A DNA stretch of 53,813 nt from an uncultured Lachnospiraceae bacterium (lineage in GTDB: Bacteria > Bacillota > Clostridia > Lachnospirales > Lachnospiraceae), in the NCBI GenBank assembly GCA_900554925.1, contig USJG01000003.1, positions 1 through 53,813 of the forward strand, read 5' to 3'. The translations under genes and the position numbers were made by a program. A model generated the notes under the pieces. It saw only the letters and a list, made by a program, of their open reading frames with translations, had not been told where the DNA came from and made no database searches. Below, piece by piece: positions 26,578 to 36,188 of this stretch; the stretch's first letter is position 1, and each line of letters opens with the position of its first letter.

Positions 26578-28194
26578 GTGACAGAGCAAACCCATAAGAA
26601 AAATGTGCTGATATTAAATGTGGCGGAAATTGCATATTATTTCTATTTTGCAGTTATGGCATTTGCAAAGGGGATCGGGCTTTATGACGGTATGTGGCCT
26701 TATACAGCAGCTCTTATCCTTGGCGCGGTTTTTATTATAGCAAAGCTGGCACTTACGGAGCATACATTGGCGGAATGGATTTTTATTCTTGGAATGCTGG
26801 GATTAGGAATGCTGGTCTATCATAATTCAGGAGAAAAGGGGATCCTGATCTACATTGCAATGATCGTGGCTATGAAAAAGGTGCCGGTCAGAAGATTGTT
26901 TTCCATAGGGCTGGTTATCTGGGGGAGTACCTTTGTAATCCAGACGATCCTGACCCTTACAGGAGTTAAACCAGATATTTTCGTGATTCATGCCAAGCTG
27001 GGCCTGGGATACATTATACGGTGGTCCCTGGGATATCCTCACCCTAATGTACTGCAGATCACTTTTATGATTCTGTGCGCCTTTATCTTGTATCTGACAA
27101 ACTTAAAAGGGAAAAAGCTGGTTTATGCAACACTGCTTATGCTGTCAGGCAATCTGTATGTTTTCTTTTACTCTGTCAGCTATACGGGGTTAATCGTAGC
27201 AGTGGTTTATTTGTTTGGAAATTTATACCTTTCTTTCAGAAAAGAGCTGACAAAAACAGAAAAGGCACTGGCAACATTGATATTCCCCGCATGCGCAGCA
27301 TTTTCGGTGCTGGGGCCGGTGGTGTTTCCGGAGAGATTGTGGGAAATCTGCAATAAGGTGCTGAATACTCGTTTTAATATTGCAAGAACATATTTGACAA
27401 CAGATCCCATTACTTTATTTGGGGCAAGGCCTTCAGATGCCATTCCTGAGGGGCTTCAGAATATTGACAGTTCCTATGTGTTTGCGTTAATGCATTATGG
27501 AGCAGTGGTGTTCCTTCTTTTGTGCGTGGGGTATATGGCATTAATCCATCATTGCATGAAGGAGAAAAAATATAAGGAGCTTTCTATTATTATCGGGCTT
27601 GCCATTGCAGCTATTGCGGAACCGTTTTTTGTAAATCCTTCTTTTAAAAATATTTCTCTTTTATTTCTGGGAGCATTTATATTTGAAGTGTTTGAGAAAT
27701 TTGCAGAAAATAAGCCGGAGCATTTTCTTAACAGAAAGTTGATCTTGTGTTCCGCTGGAAAGAGAGAAGTGATGCTTCCAGTGGAAAAACCTGTGAGGAT
27801 GAAGGAGTCTTATATACAGGTTATATTGGAGAAAAAAAGGGTTATTGCAGTAGCGGCAGCAGGCATTGCAATCATAGCCGGGACGGTGTTTGCAGTTACT
27901 GCTGATATGCCGGAATGTTATTATGCTGTTCATTCATCTACACAAATTTGGGGAGGGGAAATATATTTTGACATTAATAATTTGCCAGAAGATTTTGAGG
28001 GAAAGATTTTGAATTATACGGACCCGGAAACACCTATGCAGAAGGTAGAAGGAAATATCGTAACCGTTGAATATGTCCGGGGGATTGTCAGCAGCGGGCT
28101 ATGGTGCGGTATCTTTGGCGCAGTATTCATTTCAATTTTTCTCTATGTAAGGGGGAAAAACGAATATATGATGGAAAAAGACAGAAAACTATAG
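26578..28194 (+). CDS. O-antigen polymerase/ligase-like membrane protein (Wzy-like)
   Basis: 538 residues from GTG. About eleven hydrophobic helices with a long extracytoplasmic loop (about 225-310). Late in the chain comes a further helix, an outside segment of about 70 residues (Cys in MPECYYAV, Trp in TQIWGG) and a final helix near the end, which common Wzy proteins lack. The family has little sequence conservation, so the call rests on the layout and on its place between the Wzx flippase and the radical-SAM gene. Confidence 0.75.
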   Translation: MTEQTHKKNVLILNVAEIAYYFYFAVMAFAKGIGLYDGMWPYTAALILGAVFIIAKLALTEHTLAEWIFILGMLGLGMLVYHNSGEKGILIYIAMIVAMKKVPVRRLFSIGLVIWGSTFVIQTILTLTGVKPDIFVIHAKLGLGYIIRWSLGYPHPNVLQITFMILCAFILYLTNLKGKKLVYATLLMLSGNLYVFFYSVSYTGLIVAVVYLFGNLYLSFRKELTKTEKALATLIFPACAAFSVLGPVVFPERLWEICNKVLNTRFNIARTYLTTDPITLFGARPSDAIPEGLQNIDSSYVFALMHYGAVVFLLLCVGYMALIHHCMKEKKYKELSIIIGLAIAAIAEPFFVNPSFKNISLLFLGAFIFEVFEKFAENKPEHFLNRKLILCSAGKREVMLPVEKPVRMKESYIQVILEKKRVIAVAAAGIAIIAGTVFAVTADMPECYYAVHSSTQIWGGEIYFDINNLPEDFEGKILNYTDPETPMQKVEGNIVTVEYVRGIVSSGLWCGIFGAVFISIFLYVRGKNEYMMEKDRKL

Positions 28195-28202
28195 TTGCAT
28201 AA

Positions 28203-28231
28203 TTGACGTTATTTTTATAAAGTGATAAACT
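28203..28231 (+). promoter_or_regulatory. Promoter of the radical-SAM gene
   Basis: TTGACG (28203-28208), a 17-base spacer and TAAACT (28226-28231) with TGA before the -10. It lies inside the longer possible frame that starts at 28222 and so supports the ATG at 28294. Confidence 0.6.
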
Positions 28232-28293
28232 TATCCGAGTATGGAATAAAAATCTGCCAAATGGATGGCAAACAGACAGATAAGGAGAAGAAT

Positions 28294-29274
28294 ATGCCGG
28301 TTAAATTTCATAATTTTGGTGGTGCTCTTGGATGGAACCTGCAAAAAAGATTCCCCAAGCTTTCCTCCGAAAGTTACTTAAAACTGCAGTTTCTGACCAG
28401 AAATAAATTACAGGAAAAATATATTAATTACTTTTTAGAGGGAGAAGAAGTTCCGCAGCCTCTGGTAGTTAACCTGGAAACCATCAACCGCTGCAACAGC
28501 ACCTGTTCTTTTTGTACTGCAAATAAGAATGCGGAGAAGCGTCCTTATAAGCGTATGGAGGACGATCTGTTTTACAGTATCATAGATCAGCTTCATGACT
28601 GGGGGTATAAGGGACATCTGACTCTTTATGGGAACAATGAGCCTTTTCTGGATACCAGGATTGTAGAATTTCACAAGTATTGCCGGGAAAAACTCCCTGA
28701 CAGTTATATATTCCTTTCCTCCAATGGCCTTTTGCTTACGGTGGACAAGGTAAAAGAAATTATCCCTTATGTGAATCAGTTGATTATCAATAACTATTGC
28801 AGGGATATGAAGCTTCATGACAATGTACAGGAAATCTATGATTATGCCAAAGCGCATCCTGATGAGTTTAAAGATGTGGAATTGCTGATCCAGATGCGTT
28901 ATATGGATGCGGTGCTGACCAATCGTGCTGGAAGCGCTCCTAATAAGCAGAATACGCAGAAAATTATTAAGGAAACCTGTCTGATGCCTTACACGGATAT
29001 GTTTATTTTTCCGGATGGAAGAATGGGAATCTGCTGCTGCGACAACTTTGAGGTAACGACTCTGGCTGATTTAAATGTAACACCTGTTAAGGAGGCCTGG
29101 AACAGTGAGGAATATAAAAAGCTTCGTCAGGCTATTAAGACCAGCAGGGGAGATTATAATTTTTGCAAGTACTGCGACTTTATTGACGCAGGGCTGAGGA
29201 TGGATGTAGTAGATGATACTTTAAAGCACAGAGATGCCAATCACGGAGCAAGGCAGTCATTGTTCAGAAAATAA
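28294..29274 (+). CDS. Radical SAM protein with SPASM-like C-terminus
   Basis: 326 residues from the ATG at 28294 (AAGGAG six bases upstream). The [4Fe-4S] motif is C67-x3-C71-x2-C74 (CNSTCSFC). A C-terminal Cys group (CLMPY, GICCCD, CKYCDF) fits a SPASM or twitch domain that holds one or two more clusters. Such enzymes modify peptides, sugars or small molecules. The neighbourhood suggests a sugar, lipid carrier or glycoprotein target, but I cannot name a substrate. It has its own promoter and terminator, so it is a single-gene transcript. Confidence 0.88.
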   Translation: MPVKFHNFGGALGWNLQKRFPKLSSESYLKLQFLTRNKLQEKYINYFLEGEEVPQPLVVNLETINRCNSTCSFCTANKNAEKRPYKRMEDDLFYSIIDQLHDWGYKGHLTLYGNNEPFLDTRIVEFHKYCREKLPDSYIFLSSNGLLLTVDKVKEIIPYVNQLIINNYCRDMKLHDNVQEIYDYAKAHPDEFKDVELLIQMRYMDAVLTNRAGSAPNKQNTQKIIKETCLMPYTDMFIFPDGRMGICCCDNFEVTTLADLNVTPVKEAWNSEEYKKLRQAIKTSRGDYNFCKYCDFIDAGLRMDVVDDTLKHRDANHGARQSLFRK

Positions 29275-29287
29275 ATCAATAATAACT

Positions 29288-29320
29288 AAGAGGTCAGCTT
29301 TCAATACGGGCTGACCTCTT
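29288..29320. terminator. Bidirectional terminator
   Basis: AAGAGGTCAGC and its complement GCTGACCTCTT pair over 11 bp (loop 29299-29309). It lies between the convergent radical-SAM and flavoprotein genes and can serve both. Confidence 0.8.
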
Positions 29321-29345
29321 TACAATATAGATTCCGTATAAATAA

Positions 29346-30920
29346 CTAATCTACTTCGGCTTCGTTGGTGGAAGCTGCTTCGTGATATTCCTGTTCTGTA
29401 TTAACGTTCCAGATATTGGACTTGTCCTTCCTGCCGGATAAAATATTTTTAACAGCTTCAAAGGAAGTGACCATGGAGTGGTCAATATTGTTATATCTGT
29501 GCTGTCCGTTGCGGCCTACGCAGTAAAGGTTATCAATGGATTTCAGATAATCAACCAGTGTGTCAATTTCATCATAGGTATCAAAGTAAGCAGGATAAGC
29601 CTTCTTTACCTTTTCCATATGAGTATCAATTACAGCATCGGCATTGTCGATCAGTCCCAGCCTGATCATTTCTTCCACACCGATTTTGGAAAACTCTTCT
29701 TCTGTCATGTTCCAGAATTTGTCTCCCTCATTTACAAAATACTCAAGACCGATCCATACCGTATGCTCCAGATCCTTAATCATGTAAGGGGACCAGTTAT
29801 TGTAAATCTGGAAGCGGCCCAGCTTTACATTTCTGTCCTGTACATAAACCCAGCAGTCGGGGACTATGTTGCTGACAGTCTTAATGTTTGTCTTGTTTTT
29901 TAAGTTGATTTTAGGAACCAGTACGCCCAATGTCATGTAATCACGATAAGGAAGTCCGGCTGCAATTCTGGCAGGGTCTGAAGGAACGTCGTTCATGCCC
30001 CCAACTAAGTCTTTGACAGGCATGGAGGAAATAAAGTAATCCCCCGCCAGGGTTATCTCCTGCCCCTCCTTTTCGTAAGTAAGTGCAGTAATAACATTAT
30101 CTTCATTCTTGTGAATTTTTGTGACTTTTGCGTTTTTAATAATGGTTCCGCCAAGCTTTTCTATTTCTGCGGCGGTTACGTCCCATAGCTGGCCAGGACC
30201 AAGCTTAGGATATTTGAACTCTTCTATAAGAGAGGTTTCTACTTTACGATTCTTAATCTTAAATATCCTGCCGAAGGCATCTTTGATGATTGCAAAAATA
30301 GAAAGCCCTTTGGTGCGCTGTGCCCCCCAGGAAGCATCGATTTCTCTGGGATGGCGTCCCCAGAGATTTTCTGTATAATATTCAAAAAACATAGAATAAA
30401 GCTTGCGGCCATAGCGATTAATATAGAAATTCTCAAGATTATCATCCGGTCTTTTATGAAGCAGGGCAGCCAGATAGCTGAACCCGACCTCCATTGTTGT
30501 TAAAAAACCAAAATTTTTAAAAGTTTCCGGCTTTAATGAAATAGGATAATCATAAAACTTGGAATCAAAGTAGATGCGGGATACCCGATGCCTTGTAAGC
30601 ATAACCCGGTCTTCTTTTTCGGGGTCAGGTCCGCCCTTTGCAAGGGGCATGGGCCTGTTTAAAAGAATGTCGTCGTAAGTAGGAGCGCCCTGCATGGGAA
30701 GCATCCTGTCCCACCACGCATTTACTTCAGGGATTTTGGAGAAAAAGCGATGACCGCCCATATCCATGCGGTTTCCTTTATAATTTACTGTTTTGGAAAT
30801 ACCGCCAAAACAGTCACTTTCTTCAAAAACGGTAACCTCAATGTCTTCCGATTTGGTCAAAAGTTCATAAGCTGCGGTAAGGCCTGCGGGGCCTGCGCCT
30901 ATGACAAGTGCTTTTTTCAT
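29346..30920 (-). CDS. FAD-dependent oxidoreductase, UDP-galactopyranose-mutase/protoporphyrinogen-oxidase-like
   Basis: 524 residues, AAAGGTGG upstream of the ATG. The dinucleotide motif GAGPAGLTAAYEL is at 8-20, the second FAD motif GGHRFFSK at about 54-61, and the C-terminal FAD segment YCVGRNGQHRYNN near 470. The latter is close to the Glf-type consensus, and the protein is longer than a typical Glf (about 370-390). It may be a pyranose-furanose mutase relative or another flavin sugar enzyme. It stands alone on the reverse strand with its own promoter. Confidence 0.85.
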   Translation of the reverse strand: MKKALVIGAGPAGLTAAYELLTKSEDIEVTVFEESDCFGGISKTVNYKGNRMDMGGHRFFSKIPEVNAWWDRMLPMQGAPTYDDILLNRPMPLAKGGPDPEKEDRVMLTRHRVSRIYFDSKFYDYPISLKPETFKNFGFLTTMEVGFSYLAALLHKRPDDNLENFYINRYGRKLYSMFFEYYTENLWGRHPREIDASWGAQRTKGLSIFAIIKDAFGRIFKIKNRKVETSLIEEFKYPKLGPGQLWDVTAAEIEKLGGTIIKNAKVTKIHKNEDNVITALTYEKEGQEITLAGDYFISSMPVKDLVGGMNDVPSDPARIAAGLPYRDYMTLGVLVPKINLKNKTNIKTVSNIVPDCWVYVQDRNVKLGRFQIYNNWSPYMIKDLEHTVWIGLEYFVNEGDKFWNMTEEEFSKIGVEEMIRLGLIDNADAVIDTHMEKVKKAYPAYFDTYDEIDTLVDYLKSIDNLYCVGRNGQHRYNNIDHSMVTSFEAVKNILSGRKDKSNIWNVNTEQEYHEAASTNEAEVD

Positions 30921-30987
30921 GCCGAAATATCCACCTTTCCTATTTATGAAATCATTACCTGATGCCAGTTTTCATATACATTTAATC

Positions 30988-31016
30988 ATTGTAGCATAGA
31001 TTAAAAATTGTGTCCA
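30988..31016 (-). promoter_or_regulatory. Promoter of the reverse-strand flavoprotein gene
   Basis: On the reverse strand TGGACA (31016-31011), a 17-base spacer and TACAAT (30993-30988). It lies 68 bases before the ATG at 30920. Confidence 0.6.
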
Positions 31017-31054
31017 CTTTTGATGAAGTCTTTTTGTTGAACATATCCTTAAGT

Positions 31055-31084
31055 TACACTAGTACTTATGGAAAAATTAGTGTA
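31055..31084. repeat. Inverted repeat in the divergent intergenic region
   Basis: TACACTA (31055-31061) and TAGTGTA (31078-31084) with a 16-base spacer, a possible operator between the divergent flavoprotein and GT-C genes. Confidence 0.4.
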
Positions 31085-31163
31085 GAATGGAAAGAAACAG
31101 AAAGCGGATATGATTATTGATGTGAAACCGAAATTTTCGGAGACAATGGAGAAAAAGTAAGCT

Positions 31164-32708
31164 ATGAATTATCCTCAGGAAGTTACTGCTTTAGCCAAAA
31201 ATAAAAGAATAGCCCAAAGCTGCTATTTATTGCTTGCAGGCTTTGTATTACTGCTTTTTGCAACCCGTTCTTCCTTTCTTTACCCCTGTAATGACTGGAA
31301 TGATGCTAACAGCTATTTTTCCGTGGGAAAAGCTCTTTTTAACGGAAAGATGCCTTATCGGGATGTATTTGACCAGAAAGGAATGTTCCTTTATTTCTTT
31401 TACGGGCTGGCTTATCTGGTGTCACACACTACGTTTGCCGGTGTGTTTATTATGGAAATCATACTGGCATTTTTTGACCTTACCGGAATCTTTCATATCC
31501 TGCAGCTTTATGTAAAGAGAGGGATAGCCCTTGCTTTAAGTCCGCTGGTGCTTGCAGTGATCGTATGCTCAAAGAGCTTTTACTGGGGCGGCAGCGCGGA
31601 AGAGGTGTGCCTGCCCTTTTGCTTCTGGGGCTTGTATTTGTCACTGAATTATTTTAAAAACCATTATCCTAAGGAGCCGATGAATTTTAAAACGATCTTT
31701 GCAGGAGGCATTCTGGCCGGAATGGTGGCAAATATAAAGTTTACCGTGCTTGGTTTTTTCTTTGCATGGATGATGTGCGTGGCCTTTTCTTTTCTGGTGA
31801 GAAAGAGCTTTGCAGGAGCGGTAAAGGGATGTCTGATTTTTCTTTTGGGAATGGCAGTACCTTTTATCCCATGGCTGATTTATTTTGGGATTCAGGGCAG
31901 TCTGTATGAATGGTACTGGGGCTATGTCTATATTAATGTGTTTGTTTACAGTAATTTAAATGGCCAGGGTCCCGGTCTGCTTGAGAGGATATACACTTTA
32001 AGCAAACTTTTGTATTGGCTTATTCGTGACAATCTGATTTATTTTGTGTTTATCATTCCAGGTGTCATCTGGTTTGTTTTTGGCAAAGAGAAAAAATGGC
32101 TGGAGCGTTTTAATCTTGTGGCGCTGTGCTTTTTTCTGTTTCTGGGAATTTATATAGGGGGTTCAGAGCTTCCTTATTATGCGCTGCCCTTAGCAGTATT
32201 TACAGTGATGGGATTTTCTCTTTCGGGACGAATTTTGGAGTGGATCGCAGACCGGATCTGGACAAAGAAAGCAGGCGGAAGGAAAAGAATGGCAGCTTAT
32301 GGAGGCGCAGTGATTTCACTTGTGCTTGGCGTGGCTATTATTTGGGTTAATTCCATGAATATTCCCTTTATGAAGGAAAAGAAAGAAGATATTTTTTTGT
32401 ATCAATTTAAGGAAATTGTGGATGAGACAGAAAACCCTACACTACTGAATATTGGATGCCTGGATGCAGGCCTTTATACAGTGTGTGATATTGTTCCAAC
32501 CTGCAGGTGGTTTCAGACCCAGACGCTGGCGATCGGGGATGTAATGGAAGAGCAGGAACGCTATATTAAGGAAGGGCAGACAAGCTTTATTATTGCCAGG
32601 GACAGTTATCCGGAGGTAATATGGGAAAAGTATGAACTGGCAGCCCAGGCTCCCTGGTATCTTGATGACGTGGAGTTTACTTACTATTTGTTTCAGCTTA
32701 AAAATTAA
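31164..32708 (+). CDS. GT-C-fold membrane glycosyltransferase
   Basis: 514 residues, about ten membrane helices and a C-terminal outside domain. The first loop holds NDWNDANSYFSVGKALFNG, then MPYRDVFDQKG, a clear family signature with the catalytic-type Asp residues. Such proteins transfer a sugar from a polyprenyl phosphate to a polymer or protein outside the membrane. Donor synthesis could be by the GtrB-like enzymes at 7231-8160 or 13510-14448. It starts the 31164-37316 operon. Confidence 0.8.
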   Translation: MNYPQEVTALAKNKRIAQSCYLLLAGFVLLLFATRSSFLYPCNDWNDANSYFSVGKALFNGKMPYRDVFDQKGMFLYFFYGLAYLVSHTTFAGVFIMEIILAFFDLTGIFHILQLYVKRGIALALSPLVLAVIVCSKSFYWGGSAEEVCLPFCFWGLYLSLNYFKNHYPKEPMNFKTIFAGGILAGMVANIKFTVLGFFFAWMMCVAFSFLVRKSFAGAVKGCLIFLLGMAVPFIPWLIYFGIQGSLYEWYWGYVYINVFVYSNLNGQGPGLLERIYTLSKLLYWLIRDNLIYFVFIIPGVIWFVFGKEKKWLERFNLVALCFFLFLGIYIGGSELPYYALPLAVFTVMGFSLSGRILEWIADRIWTKKAGGRKRMAAYGGAVISLVLGVAIIWVNSMNIPFMKEKKEDIFLYQFKEIVDETENPTLLNIGCLDAGLYTVCDIVPTCRWFQTQTLAIGDVMEEQERYIKEGQTSFIIARDSYPEVIWEKYELAAQAPWYLDDVEFTYYLFQLKN

Positions 32709-32729
32709 TTGGAAAAGGTAGAACTATAT

Positions 32730-33821
32730 ATGATTGTTTTAAAAGTGCTTGGTTTGATCATATGGCTTTTGGCAGTGCCCTTTTGTCTGGGGCTTCTGTT
32801 TGGGCCCCTCCTGAAAGAAAAGCAGCGGACGCCCGGTGTAGTTCTCATTGCAGGATATATCCTGTTATTTACCATTCTGGAGCTTATTGGGATTCCAGTA
32901 GTGCTTTTGGCGGTATACAATGGCTATACAATCTTTATACGTATTTTTACGCCTGTAATTATAGCAGGAGCGCTGGCAGGCGTTTGGGTTTTTCTTCGGG
33001 GAAGAAAAAAGGAGGGCGTATCTGTTTTTACTGGAATGTGCCGCTTTAAGAATCGATCGTTAGAAGAAAAACTGGTATTTTGTCTGTTTCTTCTTATCGT
33101 AGGTTTTCAGCTTTATATGGCCTTTACCAGGGCATCCTTTGACGGGGACGACGCTTACTATGGTGTGCATGCAGTCATTGCCCAGCAAAAAGATACTTTA
33201 TACAGAGTGAATCCTTATACAGGGCGGAGCGCGCCTTTGGACGTGCGCCATGCACTGGCGCTTTTTCCCATCTGGGAGGCCTATGTGGGCAGTATGAGCG
33301 GCGTACATGCCACAATCGTTGCCCACACGGTTGTGCCAATGATACTGATACCTCTTACGTATATCCTGTATTATCAGATTGGAAGCATACTATTAAGAAA
33401 AAGAGAAGATTTGCTGCCTGTGTTTATGGCGGTGATGGCGTTATGGCAGATGTTCGGAAATATTTCCATTTATACTGTGGAGACATTTTTCCTGACCCGG
33501 ACCTGGCAGGGGAAGTCCTTTGCCGGAAATTTTGTGATACCGGCAGTGATATGGATTTTTCTCAGTCTGTTTGTATCGGAAAATGAGAAAGGAAGCAGGA
33601 GTGGTTTGTGGATTTTGCTTGCCTGCCTTAACTTTGCAGGCGGTGCCAGCAGTTCTCTGGCTATTTTGCTTAGCTGCCTGATGAGTCTGGGATTTGGAGT
33701 TTTATTTGCCATAAGGGAAAGAAAATTTGGCATTCTGGTTAAGGCGGGGCTTAGCTGTGTTCCCGGCGGCGTCTACGTACTGCTTTATTTGCTGCTTACC
33801 CATGGAATTATTGTGCTGTAA
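32730..33821 (+). CDS. N-terminal fragment of a multi-pass membrane protein (DUF6077-like)
   Basis: 363 residues from the ATG at 32730. A TTG at 32709 has no ribosome binding site. About nine hydrophobic helices. An outside loop has FDGDDAYYGVHAVIAQQ, then TGRSAPLDVRHALALFPIWE, which I associate with a family of unknown-function membrane proteins in Lachnospiraceae polysaccharide loci. The last helix stops abruptly at TAA (33819-33821), right where the reading continues in another frame. Probably not functional alone. Confidence 0.7.
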   Translation: MIVLKVLGLIIWLLAVPFCLGLLFGPLLKEKQRTPGVVLIAGYILLFTILELIGIPVVLLAVYNGYTIFIRIFTPVIIAGALAGVWVFLRGRKKEGVSVFTGMCRFKNRSLEEKLVFCLFLLIVGFQLYMAFTRASFDGDDAYYGVHAVIAQQKDTLYRVNPYTGRSAPLDVRHALALFPIWEAYVGSMSGVHATIVAHTVVPMILIPLTYILYYQIGSILLRKREDLLPVFMAVMALWQMFGNISIYTVETFFLTRTWQGKSFAGNFVIPAVIWIFLSLFVSENEKGSRSGLWILLACLNFAGGASSSLAILLSCLMSLGFGVLFAIRERKFGILVKAGLSCVPGGVYVLLYLLLTHGIIVL

Positions 33822-33886
33822 GGAATGGAGTAAAGGGATCGGCTTACTGATGCAGGCGCAAATGGAAGGAAAGGCATGGTTGTTTT

Positions 33887-34693
33887 ATGTTTGGAATTTT
33901 TATGGAAAGTCTGGTGATTTTCAAATTATATACAGGGCTTAAGCTGCTGCTGGCACTTACGGGATTGTCGTGGATCTATCTGCTGTTTAAAGAAAAGGAC
34001 AAACGAGTGCGCCTTATACTGGTTTACGCACCGTTACTTATTGTGCTTTTGTTTTTGTTTCCCATAAGCAGAAAAGTGTTTGTGGCGGCAGGGCTTGACG
34101 GGGAAACCTATTACCGGATCCTGTGGACGATTCCCATGGGAGTGATCACTGCTTATGGAGCCTGCCACTTTTTTGCAGAGCATAAGAGAATTGGGCTTGT
34201 GATTACCTCGGCACTGGTTATTTTGTGCGGAAGCTATGTCTATAAGAGCGAATATATTTCCAAAGCGGAAAATCTTTATCATATTCCGGATACAGTCATT
34301 AAGATCTGTGACAGGATCAGTCCTGAAAACCCCAATGTGAGGGTAACGGCGGTGATGCCGCCGGAACTGATCCACTTTGTGAGACAGTATGATGCTTTTA
34401 TCAATATGCCCTATGGCAGGGAAATGCTGGTGGATCGATGGGGCTATTACAATGCGGTTTATGAGGCAATGGAAAAGCAGGAAGTGGTAAATATGGAAGA
34501 ATTGATTGAAGCTACAAGGGCTGACTACTGTCAGTATATCGTTATGTCAAAAGACAAGCAGACGAATGTGGCCCCGGAAAGCAGCGGGCTTGTGCTGCTT
34601 GATGAAATTGACGGTTACAGGATTTATGAGGATCCGGTCACGACAGCAGTGGTAGAACAGTGGCAGGAATATTATGAGGATGAGGAAGATTAA
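33887..34693 (+). CDS. C-terminal fragment of the same membrane protein
   Basis: 268 residues: helices at about 8-35, 42-60 and 80-115, then a soluble outside domain of about 150 residues with RVTAVMPPELIHFVRQYDA and YCQYIVMSKD. The ATG at 33887 has no good ribosome binding site (the upstream bases are TTGTTTT), which fits a fragment. The stop is followed by the next MBOAT gene in five bases. Confidence 0.65.
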   Translation: MFGIFMESLVIFKLYTGLKLLLALTGLSWIYLLFKEKDKRVRLILVYAPLLIVLLFLFPISRKVFVAAGLDGETYYRILWTIPMGVITAYGACHFFAEHKRIGLVITSALVILCGSYVYKSEYISKAENLYHIPDTVIKICDRISPENPNVRVTAVMPPELIHFVRQYDAFINMPYGREMLVDRWGYYNAVYEAMEKQEVVNMEELIEATRADYCQYIVMSKDKQTNVAPESSGLVLLDEIDGYRIYEDPVTTAVVEQWQEYYEDEED

Positions 34694-34698
34694 AAACA

Positions 34699-36171
34699 AT
34701 GCTGTTTAATTCTTATGGGTTTCTATTTGCGTTTTTTCCATTAATCTTAGTGGGATATTATATCTGTCAAAAAAAGGGCGCACGGTTTAAGGGCGGTGTT
34801 TACCAGGGAAGCCTTGGAAATGCCTTTCTTTTTATAGCATCCCTGATTTTTTATGGCTGGCAGAACCCTGAGTATCTTCCAGTGTTAGTGGCAAGTATGG
34901 CGGCAGGCTACGGGTTTTGCCGGCAGATGGAGAGGGCAGGGAATAAAAAGACGGTGCTGGTAATGGGGCTGACTTTTCATCTGGCTGTCCTTGCCTGTTT
35001 TAAATACTCAGGCACCGGGGAGTTTGTACCTCTGGGAGTCAGCTTTTTTACTTTCACGCAGATTGCTTTTTTAATGGAGTGTTACAGAGGAAATATAAAA
35101 CACACAGGTGCTCTTTCTTATGGACTGTATGTGAGCTTTTTCCCTAAAATGATACAGGGACCTATTGCGCTGCCTGACGAAATGCTTTCTCAGTTTGAAA
35201 AGGTAAAAAAACAGGTGGACTGGGAGCGTGTATACAGAAGCCTTTATCTGTTTGTTTTGGGCCTGTTTAAAAAGGTGCTGATTGCAGATACCCTGGGAAA
35301 GGCGGCAGATTTTGGCTATGCCAATCTGGCGGCTTTAAATTCAGGGGATGGCATTATTGTTATGCTCTCCTATACCTTACAGCTTTATTTTGATTTCAGC
35401 GGGTATTGCGATATGGCAATGGGAATTGCCGGAATCCTTGGGATAGAACTGCCTTTAAATTTTGACTCTCCCTATAAGGCGTCCAATATCATGGAATTCT
35501 GGAAGGGATGGCATATTACACTGACCAGATTTTTTACCAAATATCTGTATATTCCGCTGGGCGGCAGCCGGAAGGGGAAAGGAAGAACCTATTTAAACTG
35601 CCTGATCGTGTTTTTCTTAAGCGGCATCTGGCATGGGGCCGGATGGCAGTTTATTGTGTGGGGGATGATGCATGGAGTACTTTATGTTGTTACCAGAGCC
35701 TGTAAGGATGCGGGAATTGGAGATCGCATAAGAAGGCGGGCAAAGACAGAAGCTGTAAGGACAGGAAAAATAAGACATACGATTTGTGTACTTCTCACTT
35801 TTCTGTATGTGAATGTGGCGTGGATCTTTTTCAGGGCTCCTTCCGTAAAGGAGGCGTTAAGCCTTATTAAGACGATTTTTTCCTTTCATTTTGGAAGAAT
35901 CAACTGGGATCTGGCAGACTGCTTTAATCTTGACGAGTTCTGGTATGTGATCAAGGTGCTCAGACTGGATGGCTGGCAGTATGCAAATTATATTCTTATG
36001 GTTTTGATTCTGGCGGCGGTTTTGCTGTTAGTGTTTTTTGGAGAAAATGCGGCGAGCTTTGTAAAGAAGGTAAGACCTGGTGTGATCCATGTTATGTTTA
36101 TGGTGATCTTATTTGTCTGGAGCGTGGTCTCTCTCTCTGGCGTCAGCTCATTTTTATACGTAAATTTTTAG
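34699..36171 (+). CDS. MBOAT-family O-acyltransferase, copy 3
   Basis: 490 residues, about eleven helices. Catalytic H312 in SGIWHGAGWQF and EFWKGWHITLTRFFTKYLY as the second signature, close to the AlgI branch. Its partner, an SGNH-type protein, follows at 18 bases. It would acylate a polymer outside the membrane, perhaps a different position or polymer than copies 1 and 2. Confidence 0.93.
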   Translation: MLFNSYGFLFAFFPLILVGYYICQKKGARFKGGVYQGSLGNAFLFIASLIFYGWQNPEYLPVLVASMAAGYGFCRQMERAGNKKTVLVMGLTFHLAVLACFKYSGTGEFVPLGVSFFTFTQIAFLMECYRGNIKHTGALSYGLYVSFFPKMIQGPIALPDEMLSQFEKVKKQVDWERVYRSLYLFVLGLFKKVLIADTLGKAADFGYANLAALNSGDGIIVMLSYTLQLYFDFSGYCDMAMGIAGILGIELPLNFDSPYKASNIMEFWKGWHITLTRFFTKYLYIPLGGSRKGKGRTYLNCLIVFFLSGIWHGAGWQFIVWGMMHGVLYVVTRACKDAGIGDRIRRRAKTEAVRTGKIRHTICVLLTFLYVNVAWIFFRAPSVKEALSLIKTIFSFHFGRINWDLADCFNLDEFWYVIKVLRLDGWQYANYILMVLILAAVLLLVFFGENAASFVKKVRPGVIHVMFMVILFVWSVVSLSGVSSFLYVNF

Positions 36172-36188
36172 GGGAATGCAGGTAATAA

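Larger units (their letters stand above)
32730..34693 (+). pseudogene. Frameshifted large membrane protein (two fragments, listed below)
   Basis: Two neighbouring frames and a short piece in the third frame (33820-33904, reading KEWSKGIGLLMQAQ... to WNFYG) together would make one protein of about 650 residues. Two one-base frame changes, near 33815 and near 33905, break it. See the finding. Confidence 0.6.

Noticed and set aside
29478..29903. Forward frame of 141 codons opposite the flavoprotein
   Set aside because: The reverse-strand gene has complete FAD motifs across this stretch.
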